DNA of 64,000 nt from JBAZWE01 sp041658605 (GCA_041658605.1 JBAZZU010000011.1:4423-68422), one strand, 5' to 3'. Shown: positions 52,071-61,545, counted from the stretch's first letter. Numbers and translations are program-made. Notes: generated by a model from the sequence alone, not told the origin.

Positions 52071-53828
52071 ATGAAAACTCAGGTTTTCAAAACCAGGGCA
52101 TTTAAATTCAGCATAGCCGCAGCATTCGCCGGGCTTCTTTATGCAACCTTTGCATATCTCGTCGAAGAGAACTACGGTGCTGATTATGAGGCGATGCATA
52201 TCATGCTGGCGCCCGTCATCGCGGGTGCTGCCGCCTATTTTATTGGCAAGGCATCCGACCGTATCCACCAGCAGACAGAAATGCTGGCCGACGCGAAAAA
52301 GCAGTTCTCCGATCTCACTCACTCGGCAATCACACAGAGGGACTGGAACGTCAGCTTTGAGGATCCCGCCATTCCTACGTGCTGGGAAGTCAAAGGCTGC
52401 AAGGCAGAGGATTGTCCGTCCTACGGCAGGCACCATGTTCGCTGCTGGCTTGTTGCCGGAACATACTGCCGCGGCGAGGTTCAGGGACATTTCGCCCAGA
52501 AACTGGGCGATTGCGCCAAATGTGAAATATACAGCGCGGCAATAGATCGTGATCCGATCGACGAGATTGGTGAGAATTTCAACAGCCTCATGTGGGTCCT
52601 GAAGGAAAAAGAGGAGATGCTCACTCAAACGAACGGGCAGCTTCATGAACAGTACGAGGAACTTGAAGTCATGCATCAGCAGGCTCGGGAGATGGCGGAA
52701 ACCGATATGCTGACCGGTCTTAAGAACCATGCCCACTTCCAGGAGCAGCTGCTCGGCGAAGTCGAGAAAGCAAGGCGGCTCGCGCAGCCACTATCACTGA
52801 TCATGCTCGACCTTGACCATTTCAAGAACGTCAACGACGAGTTCGGCCACCAGAAGGGCGACGAGGTATTGCAGCATGTAGGCAGGCTGATACGACTTGA
52901 AACCGATGAAGATGCGTATTCTGCCCGATATGGCGGCGAGGAGTTCGTCATAATTCTGCAGGGAATGATCGCTGACGATGCGATGAATGTAGCCGACGAC
53001 CTGAGACGCAGCCTGAAGCTCGTTGAGAATGACGTAGATCTTCCCGAAGGCTTTGTGGGCGGCAGTTTCGGGGTTGCCGATATGCCTTCATGCGCCAGCG
53101 ACGCCGACAGCCTGATATCGGCAGCCGATGCGGCGCTGCTTTTTGCCAAACGCAAGGGCCGCAACCGGGTCGCTTACTTCCGTGATCTTGCCGACACCGA
53201 GCTTCGTGACGGTGATCTCGACAAACTTCACAGCAGGCTTGAAGGGGCTAGCCTTCAGACGATCAGAGCCCTGGCTGAAGCAGTTGACGCAAATGATCAA
53301 TATTCCGCTGTCGACACTTCGAAGATGACCGAAGTCGCCGCTGCCATGGCTGAAAGACTGAATATGCGCCAGGAACAGGCGGACGCACTTGCCCTAGCGA
53401 CGAGACTGCACGACATCGGCAAAGTCGGGGTACCCGGTTCTGTTCTGAGAAAGAAAGAAAAACTGTCACCTGAGGAGCTTTCCATGGTGCAGCGGCATCC
53501 ACAGATAGGCAAGCGCCTCTTAAAGGAAGCGGAACAGATTCAGGATCTGATTTCGGCGATCCTATATCACCATGAGCGATGGGACGGTAATGGCTACCCC
53601 GAACGGCTCAAGGGTGAAGAGATACCTCTGATGGCGCGTATCGTCGGCATCATGGATGCATATCGAGCGATGCGCAGCGACCGCCCGTACCGCAAGGCTC
53701 TGAGTATCAGGCAATCGTTGGCTGAACTGAGCAAGGGCGCCGGCACGCAGTTCGATCCTGAGCTGGTTTCAATGTTTGTCGAGCTTCTGGATGAAGGCGA
53801 GGAACAAAGTTGGAAACAAGCAGGTTAA
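52071..53828 (+). CDS. Membrane GGDEF/HD-GYP cyclic di-GMP enzyme with two-CW domain (first of a tandem pair)
   Basis: The 585-residue product has two membrane helices (about 13-30 and 43-58). A cysteine-rich two-CW domain (about 100-160) has seven Cys including CWEVKGC, RCW and CAKC. The GGDEF domain keeps the GGEEF motif, so diguanylate cyclase activity is likely; the RxxD inhibitory site is absent. The HD-GYP domain (about 410-585) has LHDIGK and HHERWDGNGYP intact, so phosphodiesterase activity is also likely. It may balance both according to the redox or metal state of the cysteine domain, which is inference. The ATG at 52071 has AGGG seven bases upstream; a TTG at 52023 opens the frame. 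Confidence 0.92.
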   Translation: MKTQVFKTRAFKFSIAAAFAGLLYATFAYLVEENYGADYEAMHIMLAPVIAGAAAYFIGKASDRIHQQTEMLADAKKQFSDLTHSAITQRDWNVSFEDPAIPTCWEVKGCKAEDCPSYGRHHVRCWLVAGTYCRGEVQGHFAQKLGDCAKCEIYSAAIDRDPIDEIGENFNSLMWVLKEKEEMLTQTNGQLHEQYEELEVMHQQAREMAETDMLTGLKNHAHFQEQLLGEVEKARRLAQPLSLIMLDLDHFKNVNDEFGHQKGDEVLQHVGRLIRLETDEDAYSARYGGEEFVIILQGMIADDAMNVADDLRRSLKLVENDVDLPEGFVGGSFGVADMPSCASDADSLISAADAALLFAKRKGRNRVAYFRDLADTELRDGDLDKLHSRLEGASLQTIRALAEAVDANDQYSAVDTSKMTEVAAAMAERLNMRQEQADALALATRLHDIGKVGVPGSVLRKKEKLSPEELSMVQRHPQIGKRLLKEAEQIQDLISAILYHHERWDGNGYPERLKGEEIPLMARIVGIMDAYRAMRSDRPYRKALSIRQSLAELSKGAGTQFDPELVSMFVELLDEGEEQSWKQAG

Positions 53829-53859
53829 TAAAAGTTCCAGCAGTCAGCCAGGTGACATC

Positions 53860-55656
53860 GTGTTGAATTCTATTGCCATGCGTCTGACTTCGATGAGACG
53901 CATTTTTTTTGTGATGATCGCCTTCGGTCTGGCCATGGGTATCGCTTTCCCATATATTGTCAATCCCTTCGTCACGTGGGATTCCGGGCGCAAGTTCTTC
54001 TTCCAGCTTGCCTGCCTGGTAGCCGGATTGGCCGTCGGCTCGTTTTGTTTTCTGCTGGCCAAGGTCACTCTTTATGACAGGAACCAGCGGCTTGCCAGCC
54101 AGAAAGCCGGGCTGGAACTGGCCATGGAACGGTTTTCAACTCTTACGCACACGGCAATAGAAACCCAGAACTGGGAAGTGAGCTTTGAGGATCCCTCCAT
54201 ACCCTCATGCTGGGAAATGAAAAACTGCACCGCCGGCGAATGTCCTGTTCACGGGCGGGAACACATCCGATGCTGGCTGGTAGCCGGGACTTTTTGTGGC
54301 GGAGAAGTCCAGGGTCGGTTCGCCAAGAAAATTGGAAACTGTTCTCACTGTGAGGTTTACCATGAAGCCGTGGAGCACAACCCCATCAACGAGATCGGCG
54401 AGAATTTCAACAGCATCATGCTGGTGGTCAAGCAGAAGCAGGATCTGCTGGAATCTGTCAGCTCCGAGTTGAAGGACAAATATGCCGAACTGGAGATGAT
54501 GCACAGGCAGGCACGTGAGATGGCCGACACCGACCTGTTGACCGGCCTTCGCAATCACGCGCATTTCCAGCATCACCTGCGATGGGAGGTCAGCCAGGCC
54601 GTACAGAAGCACAAGCCACTGTCGCTGCTTATGCTCGACCTCGATTATTTCAAGTCGATCAATGACCGGTATGGCCACCAGAAGGGCGATGAGGTTCTCA
54701 AGGGTGTCGGCAGACTGCTGCGCAATGAAATTAAGAACGGCTATACGGCCAGGTACGGCGGTGAGGAATTCGTTGTTGTTCTTCCAGAGCTGAAATACAG
54801 TGGGGTGATGGAGATAGCCGACAGGCTCAGGGTCGGCATGAAAACGGTGGCCCATGATGCCGATCTGCCCGAGGGGGTCGTGGCTGCGAGCTTCGGCGTT
54901 GCCGACATGCCGGCCTGCGCGAACGATCCGGACAGCCTGATCTCCGCGGCTGATTCAGCCCTGCTGTTCGCCAAGCGCAAGGGTCGTGACAGGGTTACTT
55001 ATTTTCGTGACCTGTCGGGCAGCGAACTCGAGGAGGGCGATATAGACCGGCTGCACAGCCGTCTTGAAGGCGCCAGCCTTCAGACGATCCGGGCTCTGGC
55101 GGAAGCCGTCGATGCGAACGACAGCTATCCGCTGGCTGGGGTGTCATCTCTCACGAGGCTGGCCACGGATATGGCGCAGACGCTGGACCTTAATGATGAG
55201 CAGGCAGACGCACTCGTGTTGGCGACCAGGCTGCATGACATCGGCAAGATCGGCGTGCCTGGTTCCATCCTGAGAAAATCGGAGAAGCTTACCCCGGAAG
55301 AGCTGCTTGTAGTTCAGCAGCATCCCGCCATAGGGCAGCGAATCCTCTGGGAGGCCAGGCAGCTGTCAGACCTTATTACGGCGATCCTGTACCATCACGA
55401 GCGCTGGGATGGAAAAGGATATCCTGAGAAGCTGCAGGGCAAGCAGATTCCGCTGATGGCGCGTATCGTCGGCATAATAGACGCATATCGGGCCATGCGC
55501 TGTGATCGTCCATACAGGAAGGCGCTGACGGAAAAGCAGGCGATCGCTGAGTTGCGAAAGGGCGCGGGCAGCCAGTTCGATCCCAGACTGGTTGACCTCT
55601 TTGTCGGGCTTGTGGAATCCGGGCGCGAAGATTCAGGCATCCTGCAAGCCGGCTAG
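53860..55656 (+). CDS. Membrane GGDEF/HD-GYP cyclic di-GMP enzyme with two-CW domain (second of a tandem pair)
   Basis: This is a paralogue of the gene before it, with the same order: two membrane helices, a two-CW cysteine domain (CWEMKNC, RCW, CSHC), GGDEF with GGEEF, and HD-GYP with HDIGK and HHERWDGKGYP. The RxxD site is absent here also. The GTG at 53860 has AGGTGA four bases upstream and lies 31 bases after the first gene's stop; the frame is open back to 53776, which would overlap it. The tandem pair arose by duplication and is probably co-transcribed. Confidence 0.92.
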   Translation: MLNSIAMRLTSMRRIFFVMIAFGLAMGIAFPYIVNPFVTWDSGRKFFFQLACLVAGLAVGSFCFLLAKVTLYDRNQRLASQKAGLELAMERFSTLTHTAIETQNWEVSFEDPSIPSCWEMKNCTAGECPVHGREHIRCWLVAGTFCGGEVQGRFAKKIGNCSHCEVYHEAVEHNPINEIGENFNSIMLVVKQKQDLLESVSSELKDKYAELEMMHRQAREMADTDLLTGLRNHAHFQHHLRWEVSQAVQKHKPLSLLMLDLDYFKSINDRYGHQKGDEVLKGVGRLLRNEIKNGYTARYGGEEFVVVLPELKYSGVMEIADRLRVGMKTVAHDADLPEGVVAASFGVADMPACANDPDSLISAADSALLFAKRKGRDRVTYFRDLSGSELEEGDIDRLHSRLEGASLQTIRALAEAVDANDSYPLAGVSSLTRLATDMAQTLDLNDEQADALVLATRLHDIGKIGVPGSILRKSEKLTPEELLVVQQHPAIGQRILWEARQLSDLITAILYHHERWDGKGYPEKLQGKQIPLMARIVGIIDAYRAMRCDRPYRKALTEKQAIAELRKGAGSQFDPRLVDLFVGLVESGREDSGILQAG

Positions 55657-55704
55657 AATAAGGGCGCAACAGCGGCCCCGCGAAACAATTTCCACCGGTA
55701 TTAG

Positions 55705-55733
55705 TTGAAATCCCCGTTCAATTTCAATAACAT
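55705..55733 (+). promoter_or_regulatory. Promoter upstream of the possible leucine leader
   Basis: TTGAAA at 55705-55710 and TAACAT at 55728-55733 are separated by 17 bases. The predicted transcription start falls within a few bases of the ATG of the leader frame at 55743. Confidence 0.55.
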
Positions 55734-55742
55734 ATTCGTTTG

Positions 55743-55874
55743 ATGGCCTGTGAATTCTCACATTCCGGATTTACGCGCGTAACGGCCTCCCCCGCGGGAG
55801 GCGGCATAACGCTGCCTGCCGCCGCATTCCTCCTCGACTTGCTTCTCCTCCCCCAGGTGGGGGAGATTATCTAA
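55743..55874 (+). CDS. Possible leucine-rich leader peptide (attenuator) of the leu operon
   Basis: An ATG-to-TAA frame of 43 codons lies between a promoter and leuA. Codons 30-36 (55830-55850) read Leu-Leu-Asp-Leu-Leu-Leu-Leu, as in attenuation leaders. It has no ribosome site and begins about where transcription should start, so it would be leaderless. Hairpins lie at 55785-55802 (7 bp), 55848-55865 (7 bp) and 55877-55895 (7 bp). They do not fall into the textbook pattern, and there is no poly-T terminator. The coding and regulatory status is inference. Confidence 0.45.
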   Translation: MACEFSHSGFTRVTASPAGGGITLPAAAFLLDLLLLPQVGEII

Positions 55875-55947
55875 CAGTTTGCCCGTGCGGCAAACCCGTT
55901 ATCCTTACCTTTCTGCAATTTAAACCTTTGAGGTTTTAGGAGAAGCA

Positions 55948-57468
55948 ATGGATCCTCATCGCATAAACATATTCGATACAACGCTGAGGGATGGAGAGCA
56001 ATCCCCCGGTATCAGCCTTAATTCATTCGAGAAGCTGGAGATTGCCGAACAGCTGGCGAGACTGGGCGTCGACGTCATAGAGGCTGGTTTTCCGATCTCT
56101 TCGCCTGGTGATTTCGAGGGCGTACAGAACATAGCCCGCAAGGTATCCGGTGTGACGGTTTGCGCGCTGGCACGCGCCATCGAAAAGGACATCACAACCG
56201 CCTGGGACGCCATCAGGGAAGCCGAACGGCCGCGCATCCATACATTCATATCAACGAGCGACGTTCATTTGAAGCACCAGCTGCGCAAGACGCGCGAGGA
56301 AGTGCTGGAGGCGGCGAAGCGCATGGTCGCGCTGTCAGTGAGCCTGTGCGACGACGTGGAGTTCTCCGCCATGGACGCCACCCGGAGTGATCCGGACTAC
56401 CTGGCGTCTGTGCTGCAGGCGGCTATCGACGAAGGCGCACGCACGATAAATATCCCTGACACGGTGGGTTACGCGATACCATCGGAATTTGGTGACTTCA
56501 TCTGGGAGCAGTTCAAAAAGGCTCCGGGGCTGAAGGATGTCGTCGTCAGCGTCCACTGCCATAACGACCTGGGCCTGGCTGTCGCCAACTCGCTGGCGGC
56601 AATCGAGAACGGCGCTACGCAGGTGGAGTGCGCCATCAATGGCCTGGGCGAGCGTGCCGGCAACGCGTCCCTGGAGGAGATAGTCATGATCCTGGAGACG
56701 CGCAAGCGCATGCTGGGCAGGGTGACTGGCGTCAGGACGAAAGAGATCACAAGGACCAGCCGCCTGGTAAGCCAGCTGACAGGTTATGATGTGCAGCCCA
56801 ACAAGGCGATTGTTGGAAAGAACGCCTTTGCCCACGAATCGGGTATCCATCAGGACGGCGTGCTGAAAGAGCGGTCTACTTACGAGATAATGAACGCTGC
56901 CAGCGTCGGCCGGGGGACCAGTGATATCGTCCTCGGCAAGCACTCCGGGCGCCACGCGCTCAAGGCGGCGATGGAAGAGCTGGGTATGACCCTCTCCGAC
57001 GAGGAGCTGAACCAGGCCTTTGTCCACTTCAAGAAGGTGGCTGACAAGAAGAAGCAGATCACCGCGGCGGACCTGGAGGCGCTGGTCGGCGAAGAGGTGC
57101 GCGAACAGACCGACATCTATGAGCTGAAGTCGTACGAGGTAAGCTCGAGCTCCGACTCGATGCCCGAGTGTCAGGTAGTAATCGAGAAGGAAGGGGAGCA
57201 GTTGCTCGGAAGGAGTTTCTCCGGTGGCTCGATGGAGTCGATCTTCAAGGCCATCGATGACGCAGTGGGCACCAAGGGCAAGCTGATGGACTACCAGGTG
57301 CATTCCGTGACCGAGGGCAAGGACTCTCTTGGCGAGGTGCGTGTCGTGGTTGAAGTTAACGGCAAGACGTATGCGGGCACGGCGCTCTCCATCGACGTTG
57401 TGGAGGCCAGCGCCAAGGCTTATGTCCGCGCGCTCAACAATGCATACAGAGCCGGGGCGGTGACTTGA
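55948..57468 (+). CDS. leuA: 2-isopropylmalate synthase
   Basis: This 506-residue enzyme condenses 2-ketoisovalerate with acetyl-CoA, the first step of leucine synthesis. The HMGL-like catalytic barrel has DTTLRDGEQSPG, the metal-binding HCHNDLGLA, and GLGERAGNA. The C-terminal LeuA dimer domain (about 390-500), where leucine binds for feedback, is present. AGGAG lies five bases before the ATG. It leads the leuACDB-ilvE operon. Confidence 0.97.
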   Translation: MDPHRINIFDTTLRDGEQSPGISLNSFEKLEIAEQLARLGVDVIEAGFPISSPGDFEGVQNIARKVSGVTVCALARAIEKDITTAWDAIREAERPRIHTFISTSDVHLKHQLRKTREEVLEAAKRMVALSVSLCDDVEFSAMDATRSDPDYLASVLQAAIDEGARTINIPDTVGYAIPSEFGDFIWEQFKKAPGLKDVVVSVHCHNDLGLAVANSLAAIENGATQVECAINGLGERAGNASLEEIVMILETRKRMLGRVTGVRTKEITRTSRLVSQLTGYDVQPNKAIVGKNAFAHESGIHQDGVLKERSTYEIMNAASVGRGTSDIVLGKHSGRHALKAAMEELGMTLSDEELNQAFVHFKKVADKKKQITAADLEALVGEEVREQTDIYELKSYEVSSSSDSMPECQVVIEKEGEQLLGRSFSGGSMESIFKAIDDAVGTKGKLMDYQVHSVTEGKDSLGEVRVVVEVNGKTYAGTALSIDVVEASAKAYVRALNNAYRAGAVT

Positions 57469-57469
57469 G

Positions 57470-58741
57470 ATGGGAAAAGCGATGACTATCACGGAAAAGA
57501 TACTGGCGCGCGCCTGCGGACAGGAAGAAGTGCAGGCGGGCGATTTCGTCAATGCAAGGCTGGACCTGGCGCTGGCGAACGATATCACGGCGCCGCTGGC
57601 CATCAAGGAGTTCGAGGCGGCGGGCATGACAAAGGTCTGGGACAAGGAAAAAGTCGTGCTTGTCTGCGACCACTTCGTCCCTAACAAGGACATAAAGTCG
57701 GCCGAGCAGACCAAGCTGGTGCGCGAGTTCGCGCGGCGGCAGGGGCTGACCAACTTCTTCGATGTGGGACGGATGGGCATCGAGCATGTCATCCTGCCGG
57801 AGAAGGGCTTGGTGGTCCCGGGTGACGTCGTCATCGGCGCCGATTCGCACACGTGTACTTATGGTGCGCTGGGAGCCTTCGCGACCGGGGTCGGAAGCAC
57901 CGATCTGGCGGCGGGAATGGCCACCGGTGAGGTCTGGCTGCGCGTGCCGGAGACGATCAGGTTCAACTACGAGGGCGAGCCGGGGCGTTATGTGACCGGG
58001 AAGGATTACATCCTCTTTACGATCGGCATGATCGGTGTCGACGGCGCGCTGTACGAGGCGATGGAGTTCGGCGGCGGCGCCATCAGGTCGCTGTCGATGG
58101 ATGGCCGGTTCACCATGTGCAACATGGCGATCGAGGCCGGCGGCAAGAACGGCATCGTGGAGCCTGACGCGGTCACAGAGGAATACTGCCGCGGACGGGC
58201 GCTGCGCGAACCGGTCATGATAATGAGCGATGAGGGCGCGCAGTACGCGCGCGTGATTGATATAGATGTCAGCACGATCGAGCCTCAGGTGGCGAAGCCG
58301 CACCTGCCGTCGAACACGGTGCCGGCTTCGGAGCTGGCTGACTTAAAGATCGACCAGGTCGTGATCGGCTCGTGCACCAACGGGCGCATCGAGGACCTGC
58401 GGATGGCGGCCGGTGTGCTGAAGGGCCGCAAGGTGCATCCGGACGTGCGCGCCCTGGTCTTCCCGGGGAGCCAGCTGGTATTCCAGCAGGCCATGAAGGA
58501 AGGGCTGATCGACATATTCATCGACGCCGAGGTTGCCGTAAGCACGCCTACCTGCGGTCCATGCCTGGGAGGGCATATGGGCATCCTGGCCGAAGGTGAG
58601 CGTTGTGTCTCGACCACCAACCGTAATTTCGTCGGACGCATGGGCCATACCGGCAGCGAGGTCTACCTGGCGGGGCCATATGTGGCGGCGGCTACGGCCA
58701 TAGCCGGCACGGTTGCGGTTCCCGAGGAGGTGACGGCATGA
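57470..58741 (+). CDS. leuC: 3-isopropylmalate dehydratase large subunit
   Basis: This 423-residue aconitase-fold subunit isomerises 2- to 3-isopropylmalate with LeuD. Fe-S ligands are in IGSCTNGR (Cys near 303) and TCGPCLG (two Cys near 363-366). Its length is that of the monomer-type LeuC of Gram-positive bacteria and archaea. It starts one base after the leuA stop; a second ATG four codons in is possible. The same pair can serve the citramalate branch. Confidence 0.97.
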   Translation: MGKAMTITEKILARACGQEEVQAGDFVNARLDLALANDITAPLAIKEFEAAGMTKVWDKEKVVLVCDHFVPNKDIKSAEQTKLVREFARRQGLTNFFDVGRMGIEHVILPEKGLVVPGDVVIGADSHTCTYGALGAFATGVGSTDLAAGMATGEVWLRVPETIRFNYEGEPGRYVTGKDYILFTIGMIGVDGALYEAMEFGGGAIRSLSMDGRFTMCNMAIEAGGKNGIVEPDAVTEEYCRGRALREPVMIMSDEGAQYARVIDIDVSTIEPQVAKPHLPSNTVPASELADLKIDQVVIGSCTNGRIEDLRMAAGVLKGRKVHPDVRALVFPGSQLVFQQAMKEGLIDIFIDAEVAVSTPTCGPCLGGHMGILAEGERCVSTTNRNFVGRMGHTGSEVYLAGPYVAAATAIAGTVAVPEEVTA

Positions 58742-59238
58742 TCTTCGAAGGCACGGCGCATAAGTATGGGCGTGATGTCGATACCGACGTCATCATCCCG
58801 GCGCGCTATCTGAATACGCATGATCCGGATGAGCTGGCCGAGCATTGCATGGAGGACATCGACGCGGATTTCATCGGGCGCGTAAAGCCGGGCGATATAA
58901 TCGTGGCCGAGGAGAACTTCGGCTGCGGGTCGTCGCGCGAACAGGCGCCGGTCGCGATCAAGGCGGCGGGTGTATCCTGTGTCGTTGCGGCGTCGTTCGC
59001 GCGTATTTTTTATCGTAACGCGATAAACATCGGCCTGCCGATACTGGTTTGTCCGGAGGCGGCGCGAGAGGTTAAAAGCGGCGACCGCCTGCGGGTCGAC
59101 CTCGACCGGGGCGAAGTCGTGAATATAACAGGTGACAAGTCATACCAGGCGGACCGCTTTCCTGATTTTATGCAGGAGATCGTGGCGGCGGGAGGCCTGA
59201 TGCAACATGTCAGGAAAAGAACCGCGGGGTCGAAATGA
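58738..59238 (+). CDS. leuD: 3-isopropylmalate dehydratase small subunit
   Basis: The 166-residue swivelling domain partner of LeuC has DTDVIIPARYL, NFGCGSSREQAP and FYRNAINIGLP. It overlaps the leuC stop in ATGA, as expected for subunits made in equal amounts. Confidence 0.97.
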   Translation: MIFEGTAHKYGRDVDTDVIIPARYLNTHDPDELAEHCMEDIDADFIGRVKPGDIIVAEENFGCGSSREQAPVAIKAAGVSCVVAASFARIFYRNAINIGLPILVCPEAAREVKSGDRLRVDLDRGEVVNITGDKSYQADRFPDFMQEIVAAGGLMQHVRKRTAGSK

Positions 59239-59290
59239 TGTCCCGGGTTCACGGACCGCGGGCCGAGCGCCCGCGTTACTGGAGGAGCGC

Positions 59291-60349
59291 ATGCATAACA
59301 TAGCAGTCATGCCTGGTGACGGTACCGGGCCGGAAGTTGTGATGGAGGGGCTGAAAGTGCTGGAGGCCGCCGCGGCCCGGTTCGGCTTCAAGTATGAGAC
59401 AACCGATTACGATTTCGGCGGTGACCGGTATTTAAGGACCGGTGAGACGCTGCCCGACTCGGCGCTGGACGAGCTGAAAGGGCACGACGCCATATTCCTG
59501 GGAGCAATCGGCCATCCCAAAGTGAAGCCTGGCATCCTCGAACAGGGAATCCTGCTCAAGGCGCGCTTCGAGCTGGACCAGTACATAAACCTGCGTCCCG
59601 TGAAGCTTTTTCCGGGCGTTGAAACGCCGGTCAAGGACAAGGGGCCGGACGATATCGACTTCGTGGTGGTGCGTGAGAACACCGAGGGCCTCTACGTGGG
59701 CGCCGGCGGCTTTCTGAAGAAGGGAAAGCCGGACGAGGTGGCGATACAGGAAAGCATAAACACCCGCAAGGGGGTGGAGCGCTGCATCCGTTACGCCTTT
59801 GACTATTGTCAGAAGCGTGGTAAAGACAACAAGCTTACCATGTGCGGCAAGACCAACGTGCTGAATTATTCGCAGGACCTGTGGATGCGGGCTTTCAACG
59901 AGGTCGCTGACGATTATCCGGGCATCACTACAGACTACGCCCACGTCGACGCGATCTGCATGTGGTTCATCAAGAATCCGGAATGGTTCGATGTCATCGT
60001 CACCGACAACATCTTCGGCGACATCATCACCGACCTGGGCGCCATGATCCAGGGCGGCATGGGAATCGCGGCGGGCGGCAACATCAACCCGGACGGCGTT
60101 TCCATGTTCGAGCCGATCGGCGGCTCGGCGCCCAAATACACGGGCCAGAATGTCATCAACCCGCTGGCGGCGATAGCGGCGGTGCAGATGATGCTCGAGT
60201 TCCTGGGAGAAAATGAAGCCGGCGCCGCGGTTGAGAGAGCCATAGCCGATATAACCGCCAACAAACTGCAGAGCCTGGCCGTGGGCAAGACCGGCTATTC
60301 GACCACCCAGATAGGCGACATGGTGGCGCAGATTGTTCGTGAAAGCTAA
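59291..60349 (+). CDS. leuB: 3-isopropylmalate dehydrogenase (actinobacterial type)
   Basis: The 352-residue enzyme oxidises and decarboxylates 3-isopropylmalate with NAD+. Motifs include the VRENTEG substrate loop, the metal-binding VTDNIFGDIITDLGA, and FEPIGGSAPKYTG. The ATG at 59291 has GGAGG five bases upstream. The longer frame from 59207 overlaps leuD and adds a low-complexity Arg-rich tail. The ENTEGLYVGAGG style resembles actinobacterial LeuB. It may also act on 3-methylmalate from the CimA branch. Confidence 0.95.
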   Translation: MHNIAVMPGDGTGPEVVMEGLKVLEAAAARFGFKYETTDYDFGGDRYLRTGETLPDSALDELKGHDAIFLGAIGHPKVKPGILEQGILLKARFELDQYINLRPVKLFPGVETPVKDKGPDDIDFVVVRENTEGLYVGAGGFLKKGKPDEVAIQESINTRKGVERCIRYAFDYCQKRGKDNKLTMCGKTNVLNYSQDLWMRAFNEVADDYPGITTDYAHVDAICMWFIKNPEWFDVIVTDNIFGDIITDLGAMIQGGMGIAAGGNINPDGVSMFEPIGGSAPKYTGQNVINPLAAIAAVQMMLEFLGENEAGAAVERAIADITANKLQSLAVGKTGYSTTQIGDMVAQIVRES

Positions 60350-60398
60350 ACCGGCCTGAACGGGAAGTCAGCGCCGGAAAGTATTTGAAAGGAGTCTC

Positions 60399-61313
60399 AT
60401 GCCGATACCGGAGGTCTCAAAAATCTGGATGAACGGTGAGATGGTGGACTGGAAGGAAGCAAAGGTCCACATACTCACGCATGCCCTGCACTACGGCTCG
60501 GGCGTTTTTGAAGGCATACGGGCATATGACACCAAAAAAGGGACACATGTCTACCGCCTGACAGAACACATCGAGCGGCTGATGCGCTCGGCGAAGATCT
60601 ACATGATGGACGTGCCGTTCAGCACCGAAGAGCTGGTGCAGGCGACCAAAGACGTCATCAAGGCCAACGAGCTGGAGAGCTGCTATATCCGGCCGATAAT
60701 CTACCGCGGCTACGGCGAGATGGGGCTTTTCCCGCTTCATGCTCCGGTCGATGTTGCGATTGCGGTCTGGCCCTGGGGTACGTACCTGGGCGACGACGGC
60801 ATCAAGCATGGTATACGTGCCAAGATCTCCTCATTCCGGCGCTTCGGACCCAACAGCATGCCACCCGCCGCCAAGGCTACCGGGCAATACATAAACTCCA
60901 GCTTGGCAAAGGTGGAAGCGGTCAAGGGCGGCTACGAGGAAGCCATCCTGCTCGACGACCAGGGAAACATCTCGGAGGGCTCGGGGGAGAATATTTTCGT
61001 GGTCAGGAATGGCGTCGTGGCGACTCCGCCCACGTCCTGCGACGTGCTCGAGGGCATAACCGCGGATACGGTTTTCACCATATGCAGGGACGAGGGCATT
61101 CCGTTGCAGCAGAAGGTCATGGTCCGCTCCGACCTGTATGTCGCTGACGAGGCATTTCTTACGGGAACCGCGGCCGAAATAGTGCCGTTGCGCGAGGTGG
61201 ACGACCGCGTTATCGGTGAGCCGGGTCCGATCACGAGGAAGATACAGGATATCTTCTACGGGATCATCAAGGGCGAGAATGAGAAGTATGGGGATTATCT
61301 GGAGTGGGTATAG
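60399..61313 (+). CDS. ilvE: Branched-chain amino acid aminotransferase
   Basis: This 304-residue fold IV PLP enzyme does the last step for Leu, Ile and Val. PLP Lys159 lies in AAKATGQY, followed by EAILLDDQGNISEGSGENIF and the GTAAEIVPL phosphate loop. AAAGGAG lies six bases before the ATG. It is downstream of leuB, and a 71-base hairpin region separates it from cimA. Confidence 0.96.
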   Translation: MPIPEVSKIWMNGEMVDWKEAKVHILTHALHYGSGVFEGIRAYDTKKGTHVYRLTEHIERLMRSAKIYMMDVPFSTEELVQATKDVIKANELESCYIRPIIYRGYGEMGLFPLHAPVDVAIAVWPWGTYLGDDGIKHGIRAKISSFRRFGPNSMPPAAKATGQYINSSLAKVEAVKGGYEEAILLDDQGNISEGSGENIFVVRNGVVATPPTSCDVLEGITADTVFTICRDEGIPLQQKVMVRSDLYVADEAFLTGTAAEIVPLREVDDRVIGEPGPITRKIQDIFYGIIKGENEKYGDYLEWV

Positions 61314-61410
61314 GCTGCTTGAAGTATGGATTGGTGTAAGCGGGAGCGGTTTGTCTTGATTCCATTTCTGTGTTTTTGATAGCAAAAACAAAGACTGCAT
61401 ATCGGTGGAA

Positions 61411-61481
61411 GCCGGGACAGGGTGCCTGGACTTCCACTCAGGTCTTCGACAACCGTTCCAGCCCAGACACCCTGTCCCGGC
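61411..61481. repeat. Long inverted repeat between ilvE and cimA
   Basis: GCCGGGACAGGGTG at 61411-61424 and its exact complement CACCCTGTCCCGGC at 61468-61481 form a 14-bp stem with further inner pairing. No T tract follows. It could be an RNA end, a regulatory stem or a small repeated element. Confidence 0.85.
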
Positions 61482-61545
61482 TTGGGGCCGTTTGATAAAT
61501 TGACGGGAAGAACGTTTGTTATGAAACTCAATCAGGGGAATTGAT

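Noticed and set aside
55657..55947. A T-box riboswitch upstream of leuA
   Set aside because: I found no T-box bulge sequence (TGGNACC) and no specifier stem; the leader frame with Leu codons is the better reading.
56335..57852. A long reverse-strand open frame (about 505 codons) across leuA and leuC
   Set aside because: It is antisense to two clear leucine genes, has no family resemblance and no ribosome site, and is a by-product of GC-rich codon use.
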